Shown piece after piece: positions 8,026-15,716 of a DNA stretch of 64,000 bases. The stretch is from Flavisphingopyxis soli (GTDB lineage Bacteria; Pseudomonadota; Alphaproteobacteria; Sphingomonadales; Sphingomonadaceae), in the NCBI RefSeq assembly GCF_007995095.1, contig NZ_VOPY01000001.1, positions 273,001 to 337,000 on the forward strand, in the 5' to 3' direction. The position numbers and the translations under genes are program-made. Under the pieces are notes generated by a model that was not told the DNA's origin, did not search any database, and saw only the letters and a list, made by a program, of their open reading frames with translations. Position 1 is the stretch's first letter; the number at the start of each line of letters is the position of its first letter.

Positions 8026-8859
8026 ATGAGTTTCGATAGAGATCGCCGCGGCGGACGTGGTGGACGTGGACGCGACAAGCGTGACAATCCTGGCGGCGAC
8101 TTCGAGCCGTTTGATGATCGTGGTGGACGCAGCAGCGGTGGCGGCGGCTTTGGTGGCGGCGGCTTCGGCGGCGGCGATCGTGGCGGTGGCTACAACGCAC
8201 CCAGCGGCGGCGGCTACAACAGCGGCGGCGGCGGCTTTGGCGGCGCACCGCGCGGTGGCGGCGGCTTCGGCGGCGGCGGCGGCGGTGATCGTGGCGGCGC
8301 CGGGCGCATGCCCGCGCAGGTCGTCGGCGAAGGCAAGGGCATCGTCAAATTCTTCAACGCGCAAAAAGGCTTCGGCTTCGTTGTCCGCGATGACGGCGGC
8401 GAAGACGTGTTCGTGCACATCAGCGCGGTTGAACAGGCAGGCCTTACCGGTCTCGCCGAGGGCCAGCCGATCTCGTTCACGCTCGTCGATCGCGGCGGCA
8501 AGGTTTCGGCCAGCGATATCGAGATCGAGGGCGAGCCGCTCCCCGTTCCCGCCAGCGCGCCGCGCGAAGAGCGTGGCGGCTTCGGCAACGATCGCGGCGG
8601 CGCAGGTGCCGGCGGCGGTGGCCGTCCGCAGCGTCAGCTGACCGGTGAAAAATCGACTGGCGTCGTCAAGTTCTTCAACGCGATGAAGGGCTTCGGCTTC
8701 ATTCAGCGCGACGATGGACAGCCCGATGCGTTCGTTCATATCAGTGCGGTCGAACGCGCCGGGATGAACAGCCTCAACGAAGGCGATCGCGTCGGATTCG
8801 ACGTCGAGGTCGACAATCGCGGCAAGTTCGCGGCGGTGAACCTCAAGCCGGCCGACTGA
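8026..8859 (+). CDS. Glycine-rich protein with two cold-shock domains
   Basis: A 277-residue single-stranded nucleic-acid binder. Residues 1-94 are an Arg/Gly-rich disordered region with repeated GGGGFGG and RGG-like patches. Cold-shock domain 1 spans about 103-168 (RNP1 KGFGFV, RNP2 VFVHIS). A second Gly-rich linker covers 183-205, and cold-shock domain 2 spans 210-275 (RNP1 KGFGFI, RNP2 AFVHIS). Typical bacterial Csps have one domain of about 70 residues. The double domain is known in alphaproteobacteria, but the long RGG-type leader is unusual. The role is probably RNA chaperoning at low temperature or in stationary phase. A 169-bp upstream gap with small hairpins could be a cold-responsive leader. 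Confidence 0.92.
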   Translation: MSFDRDRRGGRGGRGRDKRDNPGGDFEPFDDRGGRSSGGGGFGGGGFGGGDRGGGYNAPSGGGYNSGGGGFGGAPRGGGGFGGGGGGDRGGAGRMPAQVVGEGKGIVKFFNAQKGFGFVVRDDGGEDVFVHISAVEQAGLTGLAEGQPISFTLVDRGGKVSASDIEIEGEPLPVPASAPREERGGFGNDRGGAGAGGGGRPQRQLTGEKSTGVVKFFNAMKGFGFIQRDDGQPDAFVHISAVERAGMNSLNEGDRVGFDVEVDNRGKFAAVNLKPAD

Positions 8860-8871
8860 TTGCTGATCAGC

Positions 8872-9705
8872 ATGGCTTTTAACGATGCCCGGCTCCGGAC
8901 AACCGGATGCCGGGCATTGTCGTATCTGGCGTTCGCCGCTGCGCTGGCCGGGTGCGCGGTACCGTCACCGGCCGAATCGGTCGCCCAACCCTCGGCCCAG
9001 CCCGCCGCGAAACCCGTCGCACAGATCGGCTACCGCATCGCCGCGCGTTATCCGCACGATGTCACCGCCTTTACCGAAGGCCTATTCTGGCGCGACGGAT
9101 TGCTGTTCGAAAGCACGGGCCTTGAAGGGCACTCACGAATCGTTGCGCGCGAGGCCAGGACGGGCAGGCTGGTTCGCCAGCGCGAGCTCGACCCGCGGAT
9201 ATTCGGCGAAGGCATCGCGCCTGCCGGCAATCGGCTGGTCAGCCTGACGTGGATGGGGGGACAGGGTTTCATCTGGTCGCTCGACGACTTCGCCCCGCTC
9301 GGCGCGTTTTCCTACGCGGGTGAGGGCTGGGGTCTCGCCGCGACGCCGACCGACCTCGTCATGAGCGACGGCAGCGAAACGCTGCGCTTCCTCGATCCCG
9401 AAAGGCTGACGACCAGGCGGATCCTCACCGTGACGCTCGACGGCGCGCCTCTGACCAGGCTCAATGAACTCGAATGGGTCGATGGCGTGATCTACGCCAA
9501 TGTCTGGCAGAGCGACCTGATCGTCAGGATCGATCCCGCCACCGGCCGCGTTACCGGAACCATCGACATCGCGCCGCTCACCGCCGAAGCAGGCGGCGAC
9601 ATGTCGGTCAAGACGCCCAACGGCATCGCCTGGGACCCCGTTGCGAAGCAGCTGCTTGTCACCGGCAAGCTGTGGCCGACGATCTTCGCGCTCACCCTCG
9701 ACTGA
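8872..9705 (+). CDS. Glutaminyl-peptide cyclotransferase, lipoprotein form
   Basis: A 277-residue enzyme of the glutamine cyclotransferase type (beta-propeller fold), which converts N-terminal Gln to pyroglutamate. The family pattern is visible: FPHD-like YPHDVTAFTEGL near residue 60, the ESTGLEGHS segment, NELEWVDGVIYANVWQSD near 200 and TPNGIAWDP near 250. The N-terminus is a lipoprotein signal with a hydrophobic segment ending in LAGC (Cys28), so it probably acts in the periplasm or at the outer membrane. The ATG at 8872 gives the cleanest signal; a TTG at 8860 is possible. It follows the cold-shock gene by 12 bp, and a strong hairpin sits in its first codons. Confidence 0.87.
   Translation: MAFNDARLRTTGCRALSYLAFAAALAGCAVPSPAESVAQPSAQPAAKPVAQIGYRIAARYPHDVTAFTEGLFWRDGLLFESTGLEGHSRIVAREARTGRLVRQRELDPRIFGEGIAPAGNRLVSLTWMGGQGFIWSLDDFAPLGAFSYAGEGWGLAATPTDLVMSDGSETLRFLDPERLTTRRILTVTLDGAPLTRLNELEWVDGVIYANVWQSDLIVRIDPATGRVTGTIDIAPLTAEAGGDMSVKTPNGIAWDPVAKQLLVTGKLWPTIFALTLD
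8885..8917. terminator. Strong hairpin after the cold-shock gene, inside the next coding start
   Basis: ATGCCCGGC plus TCCGG pair with CCGGA plus GCCGGGCAT across an ACAA loop, giving a 14-bp stem with one bulged T. It lies 25 bp after the cold-shock stop but within codons 5-16 of the glutaminyl-cyclase gene. No T-run follows, so it may be a weak or factor-assisted terminator, an mRNA 3'-end stabiliser, or an attenuator of the downstream gene. Confidence 0.5.
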
Positions 9706-9708
9706 CGA

Positions 9709-11358
9709 TCAGACGATCATCGCGGTCAGCGTCGCGATCAGGTCGGCTTCCTCGGCGGGCTTGTCGGTGCGGATCCGGCTGATCCGCGGGAAACGCATCG
9801 CGAGCCCCGATTTGTGCCGTTTGGAACTGTGCACTGAATCGAACGCGACCTCGAGGACGAGCGACTTTTCGACCTCGCGGACCGGCCCGAAACGCTGCAG
9901 GGTGTTCTGCCGGACGAACTTGTCGAGCATCTTGAGCTCGTCGTCGGTAAATCCCGAATAGGCCTTGCCGACCGGCAGCAGCTCGCCGCCATCCTCGGGC
10001 GGCGCGGTCCAGCAGCCGAAGGTATAGTCCGAATAGAAGCTCGACCGTTTGCCCGATCCGCGCTGGGCATAGAGCATGACGCAATCGGCGGTCAGCGGGT
10101 CGCGCTTCCATTTGTACCACAGGCCGGTCTTGCGCCCCGCGACATAGGGCGAATCGCGCCGCTTGAGCATCAGCCCCTCGATCGCGGCATCGCGCGCGCC
10201 GTCGCGCACCTCGGCGAGGGCGTCGAAATGCTCGGCTTCAACGACTTCGGACAGGTCGAAGCGGTCGGCCGGCAGGCGTGGCATGAACGCCTCGAGCCGC
10301 GCGCGCCGCGCGCTCCACGGCAGGCTGCGCAGATCCTCGCGCCCGTCGAGCAGGATGTCGTATAGGCGCACGAAGGCGGGCGCCTCGGCCAGCATTTTCT
10401 TCGACACCAGCTTGCGCCCGAGCCGCTGCTGCAGCGCGTTGAAACTCGCCGCGCCGCCGCTGCTCCCGCCTTGGACATCGCCGCGCACGAGCAGCTCGCC
10501 ATCGACCACGCCGGGCACATCGAACGCCGTGACGACATCAGGAAAGCTCGCCGAAATCTCCTCGCCGCCGCGGCTGTAGACGCGCGTCTCGCCACCGGCA
10601 TGGACCAGCTGGATACGAATCCCGTCCCATTTCCACTCGGCGACATAGTCGGCCAGATCGACGCGCTTGTCCTCGAGCGGGTGCGCCAGCATGAACGGGC
10701 GAAAGACGGGCAGGTCGTCGACGCTCGGCCGTGGCGCGCGGCCCTCGCCCCACGCGAACAGCGGCTCATAAGGCGCGTCGATACCGTGCCAGACCTCCTC
10801 GACATCGTCGACATCGAGGTCAAACGCCTGCGCCAGCGCGGTCTTTGCAAGCCGCGCCGAAACGCCGATCCGCATGCCGCCCGTGGCGATCTTGAGCAGC
10901 GCATAGCGTCCGCTCGGGCCGAGCTGGTCGAGCATCGCCGCGAGCACCGCGGGTGCCTCGGCACGCTTGAGCACCGACAGCGTCGCAACGATCTCGTCGA
11001 GGCTCATTCCCTCGTCGTTAGACAAATCCGCCACCGCCGGGCCGCGCTCCCACAACAGTGACACCGTCTCGGCGGTGTCGCCGACATAATCGCGGCTGAG
11101 ACGAAACAGCACCGGATCGACGCGCGCCTCGATCATCGCGCGGACCTGCGCGGGCTTGACCCCGGCCAGGTCGAGCTCGCCGGTCAGCGCTGCCATCGCC
11201 CAGCCGCGATCGGGATCGGGCGTGGCTTTCAGGTACTCGGCGATGAGATGCAGCTTGGCGTTGCGCGACCGCGTGTAGATCAGCTGGTCGATCAGCGCGG
11301 CAAACGCCGCCATGCCGCCGCGCGCAGCCGCGGCAACGGGGGGAATCGCCCCGCTCAT
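9709..11358 (-). CDS. ATP-dependent DNA ligase (repair-type, Lhr/exonuclease-associated)
   Basis: A 549-residue ligase. The N-terminal DNA-binding domain spans about residues 16-200, and the adenylation domain carries the active-site lysine in EWKWDGIR (Lys243). Downstream nucleotidyl-transfer motifs include VDGELLV, IEGLMLKR and LWYKWKRD, and a C-terminal OB domain ends the protein. This matches the cisplatin-resistance-type ATP-dependent ligases found with an Lhr-like helicase and a beta-lactamase-fold exonuclease; those partners are at the left end of the window. It is not LigD, since it lacks polymerase and phosphoesterase domains. The start overlaps the upstream gene by four bases; an internal Met16 (11313) is also possible and matches the start of many homologues. 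Confidence 0.92.
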   Translation of the reverse strand: MSGAIPPVAAAARGGMAAFAALIDQLIYTRSRNAKLHLIAEYLKATPDPDRGWAMAALTGELDLAGVKPAQVRAMIEARVDPVLFRLSRDYVGDTAETVSLLWERGPAVADLSNDEGMSLDEIVATLSVLKRAEAPAVLAAMLDQLGPSGRYALLKIATGGMRIGVSARLAKTALAQAFDLDVDDVEEVWHGIDAPYEPLFAWGEGRAPRPSVDDLPVFRPFMLAHPLEDKRVDLADYVAEWKWDGIRIQLVHAGGETRVYSRGGEEISASFPDVVTAFDVPGVVDGELLVRGDVQGGSSGGAASFNALQQRLGRKLVSKKMLAEAPAFVRLYDILLDGREDLRSLPWSARRARLEAFMPRLPADRFDLSEVVEAEHFDALAEVRDGARDAAIEGLMLKRRDSPYVAGRKTGLWYKWKRDPLTADCVMLYAQRGSGKRSSFYSDYTFGCWTAPPEDGGELLPVGKAYSGFTDDELKMLDKFVRQNTLQRFGPVREVEKSLVLEVAFDSVHSSKRHKSGLAMRFPRISRIRTDKPAEEADLIATLTAMIV

Positions 11359-12494
11359 GGTTTGCGGAACGGCGCGTGGGTGGAAAGGTAGCGGACCTCC
11401 TCGGCATTGCCCGCGCGCTCGCGCCTCAGGAAGTCGGCGATCGCTGCGCGAAAGCCCGGATCGGCGATGAAATGCGCGCTGTGCGTGACGACGGGTTCAT
11501 AGCCGCGCGCGAGCTTGTGCGCGCCCTGCGCGCCTGCCTCGACGACCTCGAGGCGGCGCGCAATGCCCGCCTCGATCGCCTGGTAATAGCACAGCTCGAA
11601 ATGGAGGAACGGGATGTCCTCGCGGCAGCCCCAATAGCGCCCGTAGAGCCGGTCGGGACCGATCACGTTGAGCGCGCCCGCGACCGCAACGTTGCCGCGC
11701 CAGGCAAGGACGAGCAGCACGCGGTCGGCCATCGTTTGTCCCATCAGGCTGAACGCCTCGCGCGTCAGATAGGGCTGGCCCCATTTGCGCGCGCCGGTGT
11801 CCTGGTAGAACTCCCAGAAGATGTCCCAGTGCGCTTCGGTCAGCGCATCGCCGGTGACATGCTCGATCCGCACCTCGGCCTGCGCGGCGGCGCGCTCCTT
11901 GCGGATCGCCTTGCGCTTGCGCGACGATAGCGCGGCGAGGAAATCCTCGAAATCGGAATAGTCGCGGTTGATCCAGTGGAACTGGACGTCCTCGCGGGCC
12001 AGCCAGCCTGCGCGCTCGAACAAAGCGATCTGCTCGGGGTCGATGAAGGTCGCGTGCGCCGACGACAGGCCGCTCTGTGTCACCAGCGCTTCGGCGGCGC
12101 GGAGCAGCTGGCGCGCGGTCGTCTCGTCGCTCGCCAGCACGCGAGGGCCCGGCACCGGCGAAAACGGCGCGGCGATCTGCAGCTTGGGATAATAGGCCCC
12201 GCCCGCGCGCTCATAGGCATCGGCCCAATGGTGGTCGAAGATATATTCGCCCTGGCTGTGCGTCTTGAGATAGGCGGGCAGCGCGCCCATCAGCTGCCCG
12301 TCGCGCTCGATGACGATCGGCGCAGGCGTCCAGCCGGTCTCGGGCCCGACGCTGCCCGAATCCTCGAGTAGGCCGAGGAAATCATGGCCGACAAAGGGAT
12401 TGCCGCCGGTCAGTGCGTCCCATTGCGTCGCATTGATCGGGCTGACACCGCTTGCGATCCGGGCGATGACTTCGGGGGGATCTTGGTCGGCCAT
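11355..12494 (-). CDS. DUF482 (FemAB-like GNAT-fold) protein
   Basis: A 379-residue protein of the DUF482/FemAB-like group in the acyl-CoA N-acyltransferase superfamily. Recognisable blocks are WDALTGGNPFVGHDFL near residue 24, SAHATFID near 144, the DVQFHWINR motif, the SSRKRKAIRKER basic segment near 193 and the GRYWGCREDIPFLHFELCYYQ block near 285, all characteristic of the family. The acceptor is unknown; peptidoglycan or another amino-acyl acceptor has been suggested for relatives. It lies between the glycerophosphodiesterase (5-bp gap) and the DNA ligase (4-bp overlap), so it is translationally linked to both. Confidence 0.87.
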   Translation of the reverse strand: MADQDPPEVIARIASGVSPINATQWDALTGGNPFVGHDFLGLLEDSGSVGPETGWTPAPIVIERDGQLMGALPAYLKTHSQGEYIFDHHWADAYERAGGAYYPKLQIAAPFSPVPGPRVLASDETTARQLLRAAEALVTQSGLSSAHATFIDPEQIALFERAGWLAREDVQFHWINRDYSDFEDFLAALSSRKRKAIRKERAAAQAEVRIEHVTGDALTEAHWDIFWEFYQDTGARKWGQPYLTREAFSLMGQTMADRVLLVLAWRGNVAVAGALNVIGPDRLYGRYWGCREDIPFLHFELCYYQAIEAGIARRLEVVEAGAQGAHKLARGYEPVVTHSAHFIADPGFRAAIADFLRRERAGNAEEVRYLSTHAPFRKP

Positions 12495-12499
12495 CGCGC

Positions 12500-13288
12500 C
12501 TATATGGGTTGTTTGCCAAACGCTTCCAGCGGCATTTCGTGGATCGGTGCATCAGCCTCGGCGCGCGCGGTCTGCAATTGCCCGGGCGTGCGCACCGTCC
12601 ACGTCGTGACGGGCAGGCCGCGCGCGCGCTGCGCTGCGGCAAAGCGCGACGGCAGATCGCGAATGTCATAGGCCAGGAACTGCGCCTGCGCGCGCCACAG
12701 CCACAGATACCGCTCGATCCGCCCACGCAGCGTGTGCTTGCCCTCTTCGGTGACGACGAGGCCGCGAATGATGCGCGGCGCGTGGCGCGCGAACCAGCCG
12801 CCGACGAGCGGGTTGAACGACATCACGCCGAGCGGGCCGCGATAGCCTTCGAGCGCGCGGACCACCGCCTGGCAGATCGGCGCGACGCGGCGGTTGGTCG
12901 ATTTGATCTCGATCAGCAGCGGCACCTGCCCATCGACCAGCCGCAGCATCTCGGAGAGGCGCGGTATGGTCTCGCCACTGCCCGTCAGCGCGATCCCGGC
13001 GAGCGCGTCCGACGACAGCGACGCGACACGGTCGGGCCGCCCGGCGAGCCGGTCGAGCGCATCGTCATGGAAGACGAAGGCGATCCCGTCGCGCGACAGC
13101 TGGACGTCGCATTCGATGCCGTGCCCCGCCGCGATCGCCGCGGCAAACGCCGCGCGGCTGTTCTCCACCCGGCCATCGCCATGCAACCCTCTGTGCGCGA
13201 ACGGTTGCGCGCTCAGCCAGGCGACCCGGCCCGGTTCGGGCGGCGGCGCATAGCGCGAATCAAGCAGCGCGGACGGCGACCTGCGCAT
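12500..13288 (-). CDS. Glycerophosphodiester phosphodiesterase family protein
   Basis: A 262-residue TIM-barrel GDPD. The catalytic elements are the AHRGLHG His-Arg pair near residue 30, the IECDVQLSRDG Glu/Asp metal ligands near 55, and the FHDDALDRL His near 70. LLIEIKST and the late PVTTWTVRTP block complete the pattern. It hydrolyses glycerophosphodiesters to glycerol-3-phosphate and an alcohol. No signal peptide is evident, so it probably acts in the cytoplasm. I used the ATG at 13288, which lies inside ridA and gives a 29-bp overlap; no other standard start precedes the conserved region. It belongs to the operon running from 14.7 to 9.7 kb. Confidence 0.9.
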   Translation of the reverse strand: MRRSPSALLDSRYAPPPEPGRVAWLSAQPFAHRGLHGDGRVENSRAAFAAAIAAGHGIECDVQLSRDGIAFVFHDDALDRLAGRPDRVASLSSDALAGIALTGSGETIPRLSEMLRLVDGQVPLLIEIKSTNRRVAPICQAVVRALEGYRGPLGVMSFNPLVGGWFARHAPRIIRGLVVTEEGKHTLRGRIERYLWLWRAQAQFLAYDIRDLPSRFAAAQRARGLPVTTWTVRTPGQLQTARAEADAPIHEMPLEAFGKQPI

Positions 13289-13727
13289 CGACCTCGACCA
13301 GTGCACCGAGCGGCAGCGCGGCGACCCCGACGGCGGCGCGGGCATGGATGCCGGCATCGCCGAAGACCGCCTGCATCAGCTCGGACGCACCGTTGGCGAC
13401 CTTGGGCTGGTCGTGGAAATCGTGCGCCGAATTGACGAAGACATTGAGTTTGATGACCTGTTCGACGCGGTCGAGATCGCCGAGCGCGGCGCGCAGCTGC
13501 GCGACGATCATCAGGCCGCACAGACGCGCGGCCTCGGCGGCGTTGGCGACGTCGTCGCTCTCGCCCGCGCGGCCGGTGACGAGGTCGCCGTCACGAAAGG
13601 GCAACTGGCCCGAAACGTGCGCGATGCCGCCGGCGACCACGACGGGGCGATAGGCGGCGATCGGCGCTGCCGCGGTCGGCAGGACCAGGCCGAGTTCGGC
13701 AATCCGCGCATCGATGGTTCCGCTCAT
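13260..13727 (-). CDS. RidA/YjgF family enamine/imine deaminase-like protein
   Basis: A 155-residue protein of the large-subgroup RidA family. Landmarks are the ELGLVLPTAAAPIAAYRP start, HVSGQLPF near residue 38, the RLCGLMIVAQLRAALGDLD helix, the IKLNVFVNS strand near 95, and ARAAVGVAALPLGALVEVDAQV at the end. The conserved Arg of true imine deaminases (in the segment corresponding to ARxxVGVAALP) appears as the Arg of IHARAAVG. It probably neutralises reactive enamines or is a catabolic relative. The start overlaps the upstream HAD gene by four bases, and its end overlaps the GDPD gene. Confidence 0.92.
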   Translation of the reverse strand: MSGTIDARIAELGLVLPTAAAPIAAYRPVVVAGGIAHVSGQLPFRDGDLVTGRAGESDDVANAAEAARLCGLMIVAQLRAALGDLDRVEQVIKLNVFVNSAHDFHDQPKVANGASELMQAVFGDAGIHARAAVGVAALPLGALVEVDAQVAVRAA

Positions 13728-14401
13728 GCCTCGATCCTCTCGTCGCTCGTTGCGGGGGCGGGTCGCGCTTCGGCGAAGCGCTCGGCGATCCAGCGCTCGG
13801 CCTCGGCCCATTGGTCGATCCGCGCATGCGCGTGCGGCGCATGCGCGATCGCGTCGGCAATCTCGGGTTCGATCACCATCTGCAGCCGCCACGTGTCGGG
13901 GACGTATTCGGCGGCCGAGGCATGATGGATTTCGAGATCCTCGGTATAGACCGTCACCGACGGCGCGAATTCGTCGACGATCCGCTTGAGCGCCGGGCCC
14001 TTTTCGCCGCGGTTGGTAACCAGCCGGCAGTCGAGCCCGTGCGCGCGTAGTTGTTCGACGCGCAGCGCGTGGATCGTGTCGCCGACATTCGACAGGACGA
14101 CGATGTCGGCCTGCTCGGCCAGCCGCGCGAGCGCGTCGAACGCGCCCGGTGCGGGATATTGGCGGTGCATTTCGCCGGTGAAGAACTGGTCGAGCAGCGG
14201 CCAGACCTCTTCGCGCCCGAGTTGGCTGCCGCATTTGCGGCGGTGCAGCGCGCCGGCAAAGCTCGCGCCTTTCAGGCGAAAATCGATATCGTGATGCTCG
14301 TCGAGCCAGTCGCGAAACGGGACGACCATGTGCATCAGCACCTCGTCGCAATCGGTGACGAGCAGCGGGCGAGGGGACGAACTGGGGGAAGCGGTGGTCA
14401 T
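13724..14401 (-). CDS. HAD-superfamily hydrolase
   Basis: A 225-residue haloacid dehalogenase-like phosphatase. Motif I is VTDCDEVLM near residue 15 (Asp17 nucleophile, Asp19 acid/base). Motif II is VVLSNVGD near 101, and a lysine (RGEKGPALK, motif III) and a VYTEDLEIH acidic motif IV near 152 follow. The substrate cannot be read from the sequence; it resembles a conserved alphaproteobacterial subgroup. AAGGAGG lies five bases upstream of the ATG, directly after the DUF3572 stop codon. It overlaps ridA by four bases, so the three genes are translationally chained. Confidence 0.88.
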   Translation of the reverse strand: MTTASPSSSPRPLLVTDCDEVLMHMVVPFRDWLDEHHDIDFRLKGASFAGALHRRKCGSQLGREEVWPLLDQFFTGEMHRQYPAPGAFDALARLAEQADIVVLSNVGDTIHALRVEQLRAHGLDCRLVTNRGEKGPALKRIVDEFAPSVTVYTEDLEIHHASAAEYVPDTWRLQMVIEPEIADAIAHAPHAHARIDQWAEAERWIAERFAEARPAPATSDERIEA

Positions 14402-14410
14402 GCCGCCTCC

Positions 14411-14701
14411 TTAGCCACCCGACAGCCGTTCGCCAATGGCGACCAGCGCGCCCGGCGGCAGGTCGAGCGCCTCGGCGCAGCCGGTCAGGTCGGGTTCGTG
14501 TCCGCCCAGGAACGCGATCACCGCGCCGAGGAGGACGGGGTCGCCCGCCCGCCCGCGCAGCTCGTCGGCGTCGAGTCCGGTCAGCGACAACAGCCGCGTC
14601 GCGCGCGACTCGTCGCTCAGCGTCCAGACCAGCGCGGAAAGCGCGGTGGCGATATCTTCATCGCGGACGGTCGGATCGATGGCGGGCTGTTCGGGGCGAA
14701 T
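14411..14701 (-). CDS. DUF3572 family protein, apparent ATT start
   Basis: A 96-residue protein not found by ordinary start-codon rules. From codon 16 on it reads as a DUF3572 protein: DIATALSALVWTL, a RLLSLTGLDADEL segment, a GAVIAFLGGHEPDL helix and a C-terminal PPGALVAIGERL. The function is unknown, but the family often sits beside divK in alphaproteobacteria, as here (divergent, 78 bp away). Between the in-frame TAG upstream and the conserved domain there is no ATG, GTG or TTG. An ATT at 14701 sits seven bases after a perfect AAGGAG, so I take ATT as the likely start. It appears to be the first gene of the operon that ends with the DNA ligase. Confidence 0.75.
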   Translation of the reverse strand: MRPEQPAIDPTVRDEDIATALSALVWTLSDESRATRLLSLTGLDADELRGRAGDPVLLGAVIAFLGGHEPDLTGCAEALDLPPGALVAIGERLSGG

Positions 14702-14779
14702 CGGCTTTCTCCTTTGTCTAGGCGCACGCTTTGGCTATGGTTGCCGCGCTCAACCAGGCCAAGGATCGGCGCGACAATT

Positions 14780-15151
14780 ATGACCAGGACCGTGCTCGTC
14801 GTCGAGGACAATGAACTCAACCTCAAACTGTTCTGCGACCTGTTGCGCGCACATGGCTATATCGCCGAGGCGGTTCGCGACGGACGCGATGCGATCGAAC
14901 GCGCGCGCGCGCTCAGCCCGCATCTCATCATCATGGATATCCAGCTGCCGCACATCAGCGGGCTCGACCTCATTACCGCGCTCAAGCGCGACGAGGAGCT
15001 TCGCGTCGTGCCGGTGATGGCGGTGACCGCTTATGCCGGCAAGGGCGACGAGGACCGGATCCGCGAAGCGGGCGCCGAGACCTATGTGTCGAAACCGATA
15101 TCGGTGATCAAGTTCATCGAAACCGTCGCCGGGATGTTGCAACCGGCCTGA
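14780..15151 (+). CDS. divK: Single-domain response regulator DivK
   Basis: A 123-residue stand-alone receiver domain. The acidic pair is in VVEDNEL (residues 8-11), the phospho-acceptor Asp is in IIMDIQLPHISGLD near residue 53, the switch Thr/Ser is in MAVTAYAGKGDE and the conserved Lys is in YVSKPI near 105. The IQLPxxSGL..T..LK wording closely matches DivK, the cell-cycle regulator that acts through DivJ/PleC and CckA in alphaproteobacteria. It has no output domain. It is divergent from the DUF3572 gene and convergent with rpmG across a shared hairpin. Confidence 0.92.
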   Translation: MTRTVLVVEDNELNLKLFCDLLRAHGYIAEAVRDGRDAIERARALSPHLIIMDIQLPHISGLDLITALKRDEELRVVPVMAVTAYAGKGDEDRIREAGAETYVSKPISVIKFIETVAGMLQPA

Positions 15152-15193
15152 CGCGTCCGCCGGACGCAAGCGTGCGCGAACGGCGCGCAAAGC

Positions 15194-15220
15194 AAAGGGC
15201 GCGCCAACGGCACGCCCTTT
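15194..15220. terminator. Bidirectional terminator hairpin between divK and rpmG
   Basis: AAAGGGCG pairs with CGCCCTTT around an inner GCC/GGC pairing, ending in TTT on the divK-sense strand and flanked by A-rich sequence on the other. It lies 43 bp after the divK stop and 65 bp after the rpmG stop, so it may end both transcripts. Confidence 0.6.
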
Positions 15221-15284
15221 GAAACGCCGGCCTTGAAGCTCTGGCGATCATGCAGCGGCAACCGGCGCGAACGCCGGCGCGGGC

Positions 15285-15452
15285 TTACTTGATCTTGGCT
15301 TCCTTGAACTCGACATGCTTGCGCACGACGGGGTCGTATTTGCGCTGCGACATCTTCTCGGTGATGTTGCGCGGATTCTTCTTGGTCGTGTAATAGAATC
15401 CGGTGTCGGCAGTGCTGACGAGCTTGATCTTGATGGTGGCTGGCTTGGCCAT
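15285..15452 (-). CDS. rpmG: 50S ribosomal protein L33
   Basis: A complete 55-residue L33. The start [18 protein letters not shown], the [10 protein letters not shown] core and the [18 protein letters not shown] end fit the family along its full length. There are no zinc-binding cysteines, so this is the zinc-independent type. I chose the ATG at 15452; longer in-frame starts only add sequence without similarity. A terminator-like hairpin with a T-run lies about 80 bp upstream on the same strand and suggests control in the leader. Confidence 0.97.
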   Translation of the reverse strand: MAKPATIKIKLVSTADTGFYYTTKKNPRNITEKMSQRKYDPVVRKHVEFKEAKIK

Positions 15453-15531
15453 GGCCCAATCCCTTGCAAATTCGCGTGTGCGTATGGTCGGTGCGCTGGG
15501 CTTTCGTACCGCGATGCGAATCGTCGGTGAC

Positions 15532-15557
15532 AAAAGAAAAGCGGCGCACTTCGCCGC
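15532..15557 (-). terminator. Terminator-like hairpin in the rpmG upstream region
   Basis: Read on the minus strand, GCGGCG-AAGTG-CGCCGC is followed at once by TTTTCTTTT, a standard intrinsic terminator. No minus-strand gene lies upstream of it to be ended. A TTGACA (minus strand, 15606-15601) and a second palindrome (CGCTTCGAAGCG, 15563-15574) lie just before it. It is therefore a candidate attenuator of rpmG or the end of a short leader RNA. Confidence 0.55.
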
Positions 15558-15716
15558 CCTTACGCTTCGAAGCGCGCCCTTTGGCCAATCGCGCCCCCGC
15601 TGTCAAGCCGTGGGACGATGAAAGACCTGTCAAAGCGCGGGGTTTAACCCGATGCTAACCATAGCATGTGCATCCTTGAAATGCGATCAAAGCGGGTCGC
15701 GGACGGGGGGCAGGCG

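Noticed and set aside
14601-14779. Possible CtrA-type (TTAA-N7-TTAA) site in the divK/DUF3572 gap
   Set aside because: No such spacing of TTAA half-sites is present in the 78-bp gap.
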